This document shows positions 49,931 to 60,276 of a DNA stretch of 64,000 nucleotides, in pieces; positions within the stretch are counted from its first letter, which is position 1; every line of letters begins with the position of its first letter. The position numbers were made by a program, and so were the translations under genes. The stretch lies in the NCBI GenBank assembly GCA_024500155.1, contig CM044874.1:72339795-72403794 (forward strand). The letters run 5' to 3'. The DNA comes from Chenopodium formosanum (taxonomy: Eukaryota > Streptophyta > Magnoliopsida > Caryophyllales > Amaranthaceae). The notes beneath the pieces were generated by a model. The model ran no database searches. It saw only the letters and a program-made list of their open reading frames with translations, and was not told the DNA's origin.

Positions 49931-50870
49931 AGTCTAAAAATCATATTTATTGTAATAAGGAGCATGACTCCCATTTTTGCAATTCTTGTCAATTAGGAAA
50001 ACATACTTGTCTACCGTTTGATAATTCTAATAATACTATAGTTTGTGCTTTTGATATAATACATGTCGATCTATGAACATCTCCTGTTCGTAGTTCTCAA
50101 GGTCACAAATACTATCTAGTCTTATTAGATGATCATACTCATTTTGTGTGGACCATTCCATTAAAATACAAATCTCAGGCTTTTCAATCCTTTCTCAATT
50201 TTAGAAAATATGTTGAAACCCAATTTGAACGTCAAATTAAATCCTTTCAATGTGATCATGGTAGGGAATTTGATAATGACCCATTTAAGCAAAAATGTAT
50301 AGACCATGTAATGCCTTTTCGTTTTTCTTGTCCACACACTTCTTCTCAAAATGGCAAAGCTGAACGTATGATTCGCACGCTTAATAATATTAAGCGTACT
50401 ATTCTCTTTCATGCGTCTCTCCCCCTCCTTATATTGGTTTTATGCTCTTAAAACGACCACTTATCTTCTAAATATTTTGCCAACAAAATCTCTTAAAAAC
50501 ACTACTCCCGCTTTCGCCTTGTTTGGAAAAACTCCTTCGTATAATCACATCCGTATCTTTGGGTGTCTCTGTTTTCCTAATTTATCTGCTACAGCTCCTC
50601 ATACATTTGCTCCTCGATCTATGCCATGTGTGTTCTTGGGTTATCCTATTGACCATAGAGGGTATAGATGCCATGATCTCACCACTAATAAAATAATCAT
50701 ATCGCGTCATGTAACTTTTGATGAAGCGACCTTCCCGTTCCGAAATTTAGCTAATTTTCGTAGCCATGATTATGACTTTTTAGGTGATGACTCCCCCTCC
50801 CCTCATTTGTTGCATCCCATTCTTCACAGCCCACAACAACAAAACTCAAACACTCCTCAAGCCCACAACT
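49931..50870 (+). pseudogene. copia gag-pre-integrase and integrase domain (broken)
   Basis: The zinc-binding part ends CNSCQLGKHTC. The integrase core acids are visible: first Asp in HVDL, second in QCDHGREF, Glu in NGKAERMIR. An in-frame TGA stands at about 50074 where the family has Trp, and the frame shifts near 50411-50415 before TYLLNILPTKSLKNTTPAFA and the VFLGYPIDHRGYRC segment. This would have joined cDNA to host DNA. Confidence 0.85.
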
Positions 50871-51180
50871 GAGGCCCAGCTGTCACCCTGTCAAGCCCCA
50901 CTCCTCTCCTGCCCAGCAGACCAGGCCCATCTCCCCTGGAGACCCAGGCCCAGCAGTCCCCTGCCCAGCAACCCAGGCCCCCGTCTCTTGTCCAGCTAGC
51001 TACTCCGCAGGCTGGTTGCGGCAGCCCTGTCCCAGCCGCGGGTAGTTCGAGGAGCCCATTGCCCACACCTGCACCTGGCAGCAGCCCCAACTCACCCTCA
51101 CCTGCTTACTCCACGCCACCCATGCGTGACATTCTGCCCATACATCCCACTCGGCCACCACCTCCTTCCCCCAAAGTCAC
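50871..51180 (+). pseudogene. copia variable Pro-rich linker
   Basis: A GC-rich, Pro/Ser-coding stretch between integrase and reverse transcriptase, with a stop at about 50871 and uncertain frame. Such linkers are poorly conserved in copia polyproteins. Confidence 0.6.
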
Positions 51181-52504
51181 CCGTAGTCAACGAGGTATTT
51201 ATAAACCCAACCCGAAATATTGTAACCTCACCGTTCAACCTTCGGGTCCCGATCTTCAAAAATCACCCCTTCCAAAGTCCTATAAACAAGCTTTACATGA
51301 CCATAATTGGAATGTGGCGATGAATGATGAATGTAGTGCTTTAATTAAGACAGGGACATGGAAATTGGTGCCTAGGCTTGCGAGGGTGAATATTGTTAAT
51401 TGTATGCGGCTATTTAAGCACAAATACAAGTTTAATGGTGACCTTGAAAGACACAAAACTCGTCTTGTATGTGATGGAAAGTCGTAGGAAATTGGTGTGG
51501 ATTGTGATGAGACTTTCAGTCCGATAGTTAAACCGGCCACTGTTCGTACTGTTCTCAGCTTAGCTTTGGCTAGAAAGTGGTCGATACATCAACTAGATGT
51601 TAAAAATTCCTTCTTACATGGTGACTTGCAAGAAACTATTTATATGCATCAACCTTCGGGTTTTCTTGATCAGAGAGCGCCCTCTGATGTCTGTCGTCTT
51701 CGCAAGGCTCTCTATGGTTTAAAGCAATCTCTCACAGCTTGGTACCAACGCTTTGCAAATTTTCTCATTAAATTGGGATTTGTCATTGCTAAGAGCGACA
51801 CTTCTCTCTTCACTTTCCAGCAGGGTGATGATATGGCATATTTGCTTCTTTATGTTGATGATATTATATCGGCTACCTCATCTGACAGGTTGCGTGCAGG
51901 GATTATATCTCAGTTACAAACTGAGTTTCCTATGACTGATTTGGGTCCTTTGAGTTATTTTTTGGGAATTGCAGTGACCCGAAAACCATCTTATTTTCTA
52001 CTGTCATAGGAAAAGTATGCACAAGAGATTTTAGAGCGTGCAGATATGACCTCTTGTAAACCTACAGCCACTCCAGTTGACACTAAGTCCAAACTTAGTG
52101 CAGATGCAGGGCCACCTTTTCGGGATCCTACTTTGTATCGCAGTTTAGCAGGTGCTCTTCAGTATCTCACTTTCACTAGGCCAGATTTTGCATATGCGGT
52201 ACAACAGGTGTGTCTTTTTATGCATGATCCCCGGGAACCTCACTATGAGGCTTTAAAACGCATTATGTGTTATGTTCAGGGTACCATTAATCATGGCTTA
52301 CATTTATATTCGATTGTTTCTCATCGACTTATTACTTACACTGACGCTGACTGGGGGGGTTGTCCCGACACCCGACGTTCCACATCGAGCTATTGTCGTT
52401 TTCTCGGGGACAACCTTGTGTCTTGGTCATCTAAGCGTCAGCATACTTTGTCTAAGTCGAGTGTAGAAGCAGAATATCAAGGCGTCGCAAATGTTGTCTC
52501 CTAG
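51181..52504 (+). pseudogene. copia reverse transcriptase and RNase H, first part (broken)
   Basis: RT begins about 51270 (PKSYKQALHDHNWNVAMNDE). The active site YVDD is in LLLYVDDII near 51850. RNase H shows DADWGGC near 52345 and SVEAEY near 52465. In-frame stops: TAG at 51485, TAG at 52006 and TAG at 52502. The first two sit where the family normally has Gln. Confidence 0.9.
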
Positions 52505-52816
52505 GCGTGTTGGCTTCATAATCTCTTACTTGAGCTACATTGTCCTCTACGGCAGGCTACTATCGTTTATTGTGATAATGTCAGTGCAATCTACCTTTCT
52601 GGAAACCTGGTACAACACCAACGCACCAAACATGTGGAGATGGATATTCATTTTGTTCAAGAAAAGGTTGCATTGGGACAAGTTCGGGTTTTGCATGTTC
52701 CTTCTAGATATCAGTTTGCAGACATTTTCACTAAAGGGCTACCGCGAGAACTGTTTTTGGATTTTAGGTCTAGTCTTAGCGTACGCCCTCCTCCCGCTAC
52801 GACTGCGGGGGTGTGA
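52505..52816 (+). pseudogene. copia RNase H, C-terminal part
   Basis: Continues in the frame of RT after the stop at 52502: YCDNVSAIYLSGN near 52570, TKHVEMDIHFV near 52628 and the copia-typical end ADIFTKGLPRELF near 52717. The frame stops just before the 3' LTR. Confidence 0.85.
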
Positions 52817-52999
52817 TAGATATTATAGGATTATTATAATATTTGTCGCAGAGCTAGGATATACTTGTATATTTTTGTGATATAGTTTGTATTCTTATCA
52901 TACTAGGTTTCCTAACAGGATTAGGACTAGTATTGTAACACTACATATATTATTCAATTGTACACACTCCAATCCAAGGAGTTTTCCCGAAATCAAACA
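52814..52999 (+). repeat. copia 3' LTR (186 bp)
   Basis: Starts TGATAGATATTATAGGATTA, ends CAAACA, followed by the AAATG duplication. Its first 28 bp match the surviving 5' LTR stub with one difference, in keeping with a moderately old insertion. Confidence 0.9.
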
Positions 53000-53045
53000 A
53001 AATGTAAAATGAGTCAAATTTTCAAGAACAAAGGGAGTATTTGGT

Positions 53046-53805
53046 TAAAGGCGTTAAAGGAGGGGGCCATGGATGGTGCAAAATTGGAGCAATGTCATGC
53101 CATTTCTACAGAGCTCGATTCTCTGTATTTATTGGAGGAGTCATATTGGTTTGCCCGTGCTCGGGAAAATGAGTTACGTGATGGGGATAAAAATACAAAA
53201 TATTTTCATCACAAGGCTAGCCAGAGGAAGACAAAAAATCGGATTGTTGGGTTCTTTGATGGCAATGGGGTGTGGAAAAATAAAAAAGTTGACAACGAAA
53301 AATTGATTGCTTCATATTTTGATAAGCTCTTTGCTACTAGCTCCCCAACGGGATTTCAGGACGCAATGGGAGGCCTCGATACATTGGTGACAGATGAGAT
53401 GAATTCATTCCTGAATGCAGAACCAACGGGGGAAGAGGTAAAACATGCTTTGTTTCAAATGCACCCTAATAAGGCCCCGGGCCCGGATGGTATGCACGCT
53501 TTATTTTTTCAAAAATTTTGGCATATTATTGGGTCTGATATTATTGCTTATGTTCAAAACTGGTGGAAAGGGAATGTGGATTCGGCAGAGATAAATAACA
53601 CTTGCATTGTTTTTATTCCGAAATGTGATAAACCAACTCTGATTTCGGAATTCAGGCCTATAAGTTGTTGCAATGTTATTTATAAAATTATCTCTAAGCT
53701 GATGGCAAATAAGCTGAAAAATTTTCTTGGTGATATTATATCGCCGAATCAAAGTGCTTTTGTCCCGCAGAGGCTTATTACTGATAATGCTATTGTGGTA
53801 TTACA
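53046..53805 (+). pseudogene. internal fragment of a plant L1-type LINE (reverse transcriptase start)
   Basis: Open for about 250 codons. Encodes the linker and RT N-terminus of L1-like plant LINEs: GDKNTKYFHHKASQRK, HPNKAPGPDGMHALFFQKFW, ISEFRPISCCNVIYKIISK and SPNQSAFVPQRLITDNAI. It stops abruptly after the last motif. Both the 5' endonuclease and the 3' RT core (FADD) with poly(A) are absent, so this is not an ordinary 5'-truncated insertion. Confidence 0.9.
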
Positions 53806-54129
53806 TAAGGTGGCCCTCATAAGGTAGGGTTAATCATCTAACTAATGGTGAAGTGGTATACAAGGTTTGTAGTGATTTTTGTGAGTTATGAGTAATGAAA
53901 AAACTTGAAAGCTCGTATCAAAGATATGTGACAAATATTTCTTGTAGGTTCATTTTACTTAAAGCTTGTTTCTCCATATTTTTATTGGGCCGAATGCTAC
54001 ATTTATATTTTGGGCCATATGTTGGGCTTTTTAATTTTGGTCTGTGTATTAGTCTCACGCTTTAAGTCGCCAATGACTATGACTATCTGATCTGCTGCGG
54101 TAAGACGATCTCATTGAAAATTTATAATA

Positions 54130-54348
54130 CCTTCCTTTTAAAAGTTTGATCCACTTATTATTCATGTGGTTAAAATTAAATAATTTTGACCATATTTTTT
54201 TATATATTGGATTTTTCAAATATCATCTTTTAATAATTTCACTTATAGTCAAAGATGTTTGCAACAAAAAAAAAAAACTTATAGTCAAAGATGTTTATTA
54301 GAGACCATACAAATGTAAAACGAGTCAAATTTTCAAGGACAAAGGGAG
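54130..54348. mobile_element. Stowaway-like MITE in segment B
   Basis: TA at 54128-54129, left CCTTCCTTTTAAAAGTTTGA, right TCAAATTTTCAAGGACAAAG then GGAG. The same element in segment A is 49094-53037 and hosts the copia insertion. Confidence 0.7.
54241..54296 (+). mobile_element. poly(A)-only retroposition scar with 20-bp duplication
   Basis: ACTTATAGTCAAAGATGTTT at 54241-54260 recurs at 54277-54296. Between lie 16 bases: GCAAC and 11 As. Segment A has this target once (about 49202-49221, one base different), so the unfilled state is seen directly. Confidence 0.88.
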
Positions 54349-54357
54349 TGTTTGGTT

Positions 54358-54690
54358 AGTCAAACTAATTAGTAATTATTTATGCCTTTTGTGGCTCATT
54401 CGCTCTAAAAAATAATAATACTCTATAAACAATAAATAACCATTAAAAACCTCTATTTAAAATTAATAGTGTACTCCTTCGATCTTTATTTACTTACCTA
54501 ACATACTTTGGCCTTCTGCATTATCCACCTTTCATTTATTTATTTATTTTATTTTTTTTGAGTATTAGGTTAATAGGCTTGTTAGTGTTAGACTTGATCA
54601 ACAAAAGCCCGACCCAATTTTGGTTGTTGGATCCTTAATTTAGTTATTTGAGAGAGAAAGTGTGTATCTTTTAAGCTTTAAGCTTCAACC
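54358..54690. other. spacer before the hAT element
   Basis: AT-rich. GTACTCCTTCGATCTTTATT at 54473 resembles a lone Stowaway end. Confidence 0.4.
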
Positions 54691-55057
54691 TAAAGATGGG
54701 CACGGGCCATGCTGACACGCAGGCGGCACGGGCCCGACACGACTCCGGCATGGCGGCCCACTTGTGGGCCGTGCCGTGAACAAAAAAAATGAAATTCGGC
54801 ACGGGCACGACACATGATTATCTATCCCTACACCCTAGAGTAGGGAACTCTACCTACACCTCCATCAAAACACTACGTTAATCCCCCTACCTCCATACCA
54901 AGAGCATTCTAACAACTTTTACCCACTATACATACAAAAAAATGAAAAAAAAAAAATCTAAACCTTTATTTCTCAGCCATTTTCTCTCTCCTAACCCATT
55001 TTTCAACCATTTTCTCTCTCCTAATGAAAAGCTTTAATGGCAAAATAGTTAGCTGGC

Positions 55058-55385
55058 TTGCTTTGTTTTCCAACCAACAAGAGATTTGATGGCTCCATCC
55101 CTGGAAAAGTCAAGCAACTGGTGGATTGGATCACAGTATCCTCAGTGGCGCTTGGTATCTTTCGTCGGGAACGGAGGAACAGGCCGCCGCCATATAATTG
55201 GGCCTCAAATGCTAGCTACTGCTACAAGAGAAGTACCTCCTTCCTTGCCACAACGAATATGTAATACAAAATTATCACAAATCATCACAAGAAATTATTC
55301 AATCACTTCGAAATTCAACAAAACAAAGGTGAAATTCGAAAAGAATAAGTTATTTCGTTCAAATTTGGAACGAAAAAGAGTGTAA
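55058..55385 (+). other. GC-richer open stretch inside the hAT element
   Basis: Two overlapping frames are open (68 codons at 55058 and 99 codons at 55086). The text (GKVKQLVDWITVSSVALGIF in one frame) has coding-like composition unlike its AT-rich surroundings. It may be a captured host-gene piece. I recognise no family. Confidence 0.35.
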
Positions 55386-55513
55386 ACACTAGGTTTTTAC
55401 TAATTTTTTGTTGCGATTGTATTTTGAGAACATAATTGAAACATCAACCATGGAAAATGTACCAACATAATTATAATACTATAGTTCTAGTAATTTTTGT
55501 TCAAAAGTTAGTA

Positions 55514-55550
<37 letters not shown>

Positions 55551-55551
55551 T
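55514..55551. repeat. (ATT)n microsatellite
   Basis: About 12 units inside the hAT-like element. Confidence 0.9.
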
Positions 55552-56272
55552 TGAAGGAAATAGTCTCAGATGTATGTTAAAAACAAAGATTTTGGAGAAA
55601 TGTAAGTATTACTCCTTAATAAATTTAGTTTGTAGTGATTTTTTTTTTTTTTTAATGAATGTCCATTTCCATTTTGATAAATGTTCATTTATATATTAGT
55701 ATACTGTCATTCACATATTAATAGATGATTAAATTAATATAATTAAATGTTTATTCATGGATCATGGTTTTACACATATTCATTTCCTTTTTGATAGCTT
55801 TGTGTTTATTTATATATGTCTTTTATGAGTACATTCATCGATCATTATCTTTCATGGTCTTTTTGAAACTAATGTATGTTCACTAATATATTAATAGATG
55901 TTCATATCTATATTGAGTTTCGTAAATATGTTCATTTTATGTATTATTAGTTGTTTATTTTGATATTAATAGATGATCATTTCCACACTAATATATGTTC
56001 ATTTATATTCTAATAGATGTTAATTTTTATATCGATCATATAAAGTTTTATACTCATCCATGTTTAAATTCATATGAAAATAAGTTCATTTCAACATTTA
56101 TTTTTGCTCAAATCTAATAATACGTTTTTTTTTTTATTTTATTTTATCAGTTAAACAAGAATCGTGCATATAGTGAGTTATACCACAAAATAGCTAGGAA
56201 AAAAGTAAGGAAGATGACAACAAGAAAGAAACCAATAAAGGCATGGAGTCTCCAATCAACAAGAACTAGTAA

Positions 56273-56409
56273 GGGCCTGTTTTCTTCAGCTTATTTTCAG
56301 TTCAGTTTAGCTCCAATCAGTTCAATTCAGTTGAATTTCTAATTTTCTCATAAAATATTCAGTTTAGTTCATCTCCAATCAGTTCAGTTTAGTAAATTAA
56401 AACAGGCCC
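56273..56409 (-). mobile_element. CTGAA-repeat Tourist-like MITE, copy 10, nested in hAT
   Basis: TAA at 56270-56272 and TTA at 56410-56412. Left GGGCCTGTTTTCTTCAGCTT, right ...ATTAAAACAGGCCC. It inserted after the hAT element. Confidence 0.75.
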
Positions 56410-57185
56410 TTACAAAAGCTTGAATTTTTCGAATTTGGATCAAGAAGTTCATGGTGTTTTATAATATACGTGGAATTGTATTGTATAATTTAATATCCAA
56501 TTGTTCAATTTTTGGTGGTATACAATTTCATTTTGATTTTATTAAGAATGAAATAAATTTTTTCTATTTCCCGAGTACTACTATAAATAGTAATCTAGAA
56601 ACACAAATATAATAATCTGAATATTTCATGTCATATATTAGCATAATTGAACATATAATAATTATTTAAAGAAATGAATATTTAATAATACAGAAGTGAA
56701 CATTTACGGTTATAAAACCGAACATTTTATATGAAATTCAGGACTGAAAAAACAAACAAAATGACATCATTAGGAAATAGTGGGGGTATAGGCGAAATTT
56801 GTACACGACGGACGGCACGGCCCATGTCCAATTATATTAAAACTTATTTAATTAAGTTTATTTATATAAACTTATTTAATTAAATAAACTAAATTAATTA
56901 ATAAATAAATAAGTTAATTTGTATAAAATTAATTAGATTAAAATTGTTCAAAAATAATATATTAACATTAACATAAAAATATTATTCAAAAAAAAATATT
57001 ACGATTGGCTTGCAGCCCGACACGGCAACCAGGCCTTGCCGTGGGCTGGGGTGTGCCAAAATTTGGCACGGCACGACACGGCCCGCTGCAAAGCCGGCTC
57101 GGCACGAGCCCCAGCACGGCCCGAGACGACCTGGCACGGCACGATGCCCACCTTTATTTCAACCTAATCGAGCTTGATTATCAAG

Positions 57186-57360
57186 TAGGGGCGGAATAGG
57201 GGGGTTGGGGTAGGTCATGGCCACCCCCTTGATTCAGTATAACAATTAATTTTTCATTTGTTTTAAGTCTTTGCTTCATAGCTCAGTTGGTTTAGTAAAT
57301 GAGAACTTTAAGGAATCCGCGCGTCTAGAGTTCATTGTTGTTTCTGCATTTTTTTAATCC
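57186..57360 (+). mobile_element. possible tRNA-derived SINE
   Basis: TAGCTCAGTTGG near 57281 fits a Pol III A box and GAGTTCATTGTTG near 57330 is a weak B box at plausible spacing. Text before it (GTAGGGGCGGAATAGGGGGG) resembles the head of known plant short repeats. No TSD confirmed. Confidence 0.3.
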
Positions 57361-58853
57361 CTCTATTCTTTTGACACGAGCACACACCACCTAATTATTT
57401 TCTAGGGAGAGACACAATAGTATGCATGATGTGGTTTTTTTAAGGTAGAGGGGGTTTGTTTGATTGTAAATTTAAAACATTTTTGCCATTATTTTAGAGT
57501 TATCTTAGTGTTTGGATCGTGTTGTATCCAATGATTGTGATTTATTCTCGTATATAATAGGGTTCCCACATAATGACCTATTCTACCCGTTAGTAACACC
57601 TTTACTAATGAGTTTTTCCCACATTTACTAACAAATTCAAGCCGTCTGTATTCACCTGTTTTCTTGTTGTGTATGTAAATGCTTGTTCGAAATCTTACAA
57701 CTACTCACAATTATTATGGATATACATACATTGTATAATAAAAAATATAGAACATTTATAAGGGATTCCCTCCAATCACAAAGATTTTTTATTTTTTAAA
57801 AAAAAAAGAAAAAAAAAAGGGATGAAATCATGTATAAGTAAATTATTTTAAGCTAAATAACACACATAAATTTTAATCTTAAAAATATTTACAAAAATTA
57901 TTATATAGTGCTTTCTTTGAAATATAAGATTTAAATTATTACGTAAATGTGTCTTGTTACAAGACAATTATTATATCGTGGTCTAGAGAAGGAAATTGCA
58001 AAATATGACCTTAGTTTTTCATGTGCAAATTAAACTTATGCATTTGTGTTTGTGAATTAAACAGTATTAATGCACAAGAAGTGTGACATCTGAGTGGAAT
58101 CAATAAGAATTGTGACATCTGAGTGGAAGCAATAAGAAATAGCGTGACATCTGAGTGGAATTAATAATTATATATATTGTGATCAAATTAAGTGAGAATT
58201 GTGTGATGATTAAAAAAATGTTAGTTTGTTGGTTAGATAATGTTGAGTCATTTATCACATGATTTTCTTTACAAATTATTACATGATAGATCGAGCAATG
58301 ACCTCAAGTTTCTTGTGTTTACCTAACAATTAATTTGATAACTAGTGCCTGGATCGGAAAATACCTCGGATTGCTAGTTTGTTTTTCTTTGATTTAATGA
58401 TTTATAATTAATTCTTCATGCATATATTCTACCAAGATAGCTATAGCTATGAGTTTTAATTCAATTTTCATAGGCAAGGTTTTTTATTAACTGAATTTCA
58501 TTATATTTTATTATGTGATATAGAAATTTAAATCTATAATTTAATTTGATTACTTCTAATTAATTTGAATTATCACATAGACTAGATGTCGATTACTACA
58601 ACTAGTGCACGATCTTTGCCTTATTTCTATCAAGATAAGGAGTACAAGTTTTAATTAAGTTTGTTCCTGAGATATAAAGCTCTTGGTGATGTAGAGAAAT
58701 CACCTGATGGTTGAACAAATATTTGTTAAATTAATAAAACCTCAATTTGTTTAATTAAAATCTCATCTTTTACCTTTTTAATTTAATTATTTACATTTTA
58801 GATTACAAAATTACAAACATATTTGGTTCCAAATATTGTATATTTGTTAATGT
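57361..58853. other. AT-rich spacer
   Basis: No gene. Three copies of GTGACATCTGAGTGGAA lie at 58083, 58112 and 58143 (period about 30). Otherwise featureless. Confidence 0.5.
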
Positions 58854-58863
58854 GAAAAACATA

Positions 58864-58972
58864 GTTTTTGTTGGAGTTCTAAATTTCTCAAAAATTGATT
58901 GTAAGTGCCGTTTGACTATTTTATAAATGAAATCTTTAATCTTCCCGTCAAAAAAAAAAAAAAAAAAAAAAA
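58864..58972 (+). mobile_element. 5'-truncated retroposon with poly(A) tail and 10-bp duplication
   Basis: GAAAAACATA at 58854-58863 and 58973-58982. The insert ends GCCGTTTGACTATTTTATAA, ATGAAATCTTTAATCTTCCC, GTC, then about 23 As. The 3' text resembles the 3' end of the retroposon at 16159-16794 (GTCGTATGACTTTAATCAAT on its strand), so both may come from one LINE family. Confidence 0.65.
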
Positions 58973-59335
58973 GAAAAACATAATTAATAGATGGCATTGA
59001 ATTATTGGTTTATAATCTTAAGTTAACGAGAATATGACTACATGAGATATATGGGTATATAAATTGTGCCTAATTCTAATATTTCCTTACTATCTACCCG
59101 TATTATTTCAAATAAAGGGTTTTTTTTGTGAGATATAAAAAATTTCCTCGTTGAAAAAAAAAAAAAAAGCGAGGTAGTAATTTAGACATCCTTTAAGATT
59201 GTGCAATTGACACATACATAACTTATTTTAAAATAGAGGGAGCACTAGATAAATAAATTTAAAACATATAATTCTTTTTGTGGGAAAATGAATGAAGCAA
59301 AAGTGGTGTGATATATACGCTAAAGCATCATAGTA

Positions 59336-59791
59336 CTCTCTCCGTTTATAGATACTTGCTCCATTTCTACTTTAAAATATAGTCGCGTGGGTACTTGTTG
59401 TAATCGTCTCAATGAATAGATTATTAATTTTCAATTGTTAGAATTTATACTTATTAACAGTTAAAGATAAAATTGATCAAAAATTTGCATCTGCATACAT
59501 GCTTAGGAGAAATGAGTCTTGAGTTTTTTTTTTTTTTTTTTTTAGTAATTGACACATCATGACTATTTATACTTATTAGTAATTATAACTATAGATTTTG
59601 GGTAATGTATGATAATCAATTATTATTATACAATATTTAAATAAATATTAATGTCGAGTTAAACAATATCAACTTTTTTTTTTTGGATAATTTTTATTCA
59701 TGTTTAATTATATACGGAGTATAATAGTAGTCAAAATCATGCATGAGAATCTGTGCCAAATTTGAATGCGTCAATTGTTATGGAACGGAGG
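59336..59791. mobile_element. probable Stowaway-like MITE, diverged
   Basis: TA flanks at 59334-59335 and 59792-59793; left CTCTCTCCGTTTATAG, right terminus ...CAATTGTTATGGAACGGAGG. End similarity is limited to about 12 bp, and at 456 bp it is long for the family. Confidence 0.45.
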
Positions 59792-59816
59792 TACTATTAC
59801 TTTATTTGTCCAATAT

Positions 59817-60103
59817 TCTCTCACATGATACACCAATAATGCCTTATGCTTTTTATGCACTAACTATATGTTGATTCTTTCCAATTAATGAGATTGATAT
59901 GGGCTAGTCAAATATCTCACATGATAGAGCAATAATGCCTCATGTATCTTATGCACTGTCAATCTGTTGATTATTTCCAATTAATGAGATTCACATGGGC
60001 TAATAAGCTATCTCATATGATAGAGCAATGACCTCATGCCTCATATGCACTAGCTATATGCTGATTATTTCCAATTACTGAGATTCACATGGATAAGCAA
60101 GCT
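59817..60103 (+). promoter_or_regulatory. three ~96-bp tandem units with CCAAT boxes before the dioxygenase
   Basis: Units start TCTCACATGATACACCAATA (59817), TCTCACATGATAGAGCAATA (59915) and TCTCATATGATAGAGCAATG (60011). Each contains TTTCCAATTA and GAGATT near its end. They lie 44-330 bp before the TATA box. CCAAT is the NF-Y core; whether these boxes act is inference. Confidence 0.8.
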
Positions 60104-60146
60104 GATTAGGTTATGATTTCCTCATGAATCTGATCTACCAATATTA

Positions 60147-60157
60147 TTTATATATAG
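60147..60157 (+). promoter_or_regulatory. TATA box of the dioxygenase gene
   Basis: TTTATATATAG, 120 bp before the ATG, at normal spacing. Confidence 0.65.
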
Positions 60158-60276
60158 TGCACAAGTCTTCTTATAACTTTCATCAATCCTAAAATACTCT
60201 AAACCAAAGAAAAAGAAAAAAAAAAAATTCATTTTCAAGCTATTTCATCCTTGGTTCAAAAATATTTATAGATCCA

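Larger units (their letters stand above)
49241..52999 (+). mobile_element. Ty1/copia retrotransposon, decayed, bounded by AAATG duplication
   Basis: AAATG at 49236-49240 and 53000-53004 is a 5-bp TSD; segment B shows the same site unfilled (AAATG once, at 54311). The element runs TG...CA. The 3' LTR is 52814-52999 (186 bp), preceded by a purine-rich GCGGGGGTG tract. Only the first 28 bp of the 5' LTR remain (49241-49268); the rest of it, the primer site, gag and protease are gone, replaced by 49269-49930. Integrase, reverse transcriptase and RNase H order is that of copia (Pseudoviridae-type), not gypsy. Not functional. Confidence 0.92.
48754..53045. repeat. segment A: direct-repeat arm, split by the copia insertion
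   Basis: 48754-49240 plus 53005-53045 align with segment B (53809-54357) through shared text such as AGGTGGCCCTCATAAGGTAG, AAAACTTGAAAGCTCGTATC and AAAGCTTGTTTCTCCATATT. The two arms flank a LINE fragment. Segment A contains a Stowaway MITE (49094 to 53037) into which the copia element inserted. Confidence 0.8.
53809..54357. repeat. segment B: direct-repeat arm (unfilled copia site)
   Basis: Aligns with segment A over about 520 bp and lacks the copia element. Carries two private changes: a GACGATCTCATTGAAAA insert near 54105 and the poly(A) scar at 54241-54296. Confidence 0.85.
54691..57156. mobile_element. hAT-like element, 2466 bp, no transposase
   Basis: Termini TAAAGATGGGC and GCCCACCTTTA (complement TAAAGGTGGGC) with flanking CTTCAACC (54683-54690) and TTTCAACC (57157-57164), an 8-bp TSD with one mismatch. 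Subterminal zones are crowded with GGCACGG and GGCCCG motifs, as in many plant hAT elements. Inside are a GC-richer island (55058-55260), an (ATT)n (55514-55551), degenerate repeats of a GTTCATTTATATATTA-like unit (55680-56100) and MITE copy 10. No hAT dimerisation or catalytic domain seen. Confidence 0.8.

Noticed and set aside
50857..51090. Gly/Leu-rich frame antisense to the copia linker
   Set aside because: Shadow of the GC-rich Pro-coding linker.
54103..54118. GATCTCATTGAAAA identical to the first 14 bases of the window
   Set aside because: The window start is a myosin exon (DLIEK); 14 bp of shared AT-rich text is not evidence of a link.
57272..57345. A functional tRNA gene
   Set aside because: Only an A-box-like motif is good; there is no acceptor-stem pairing or CCA-adjacent structure, so at best a decayed SINE.
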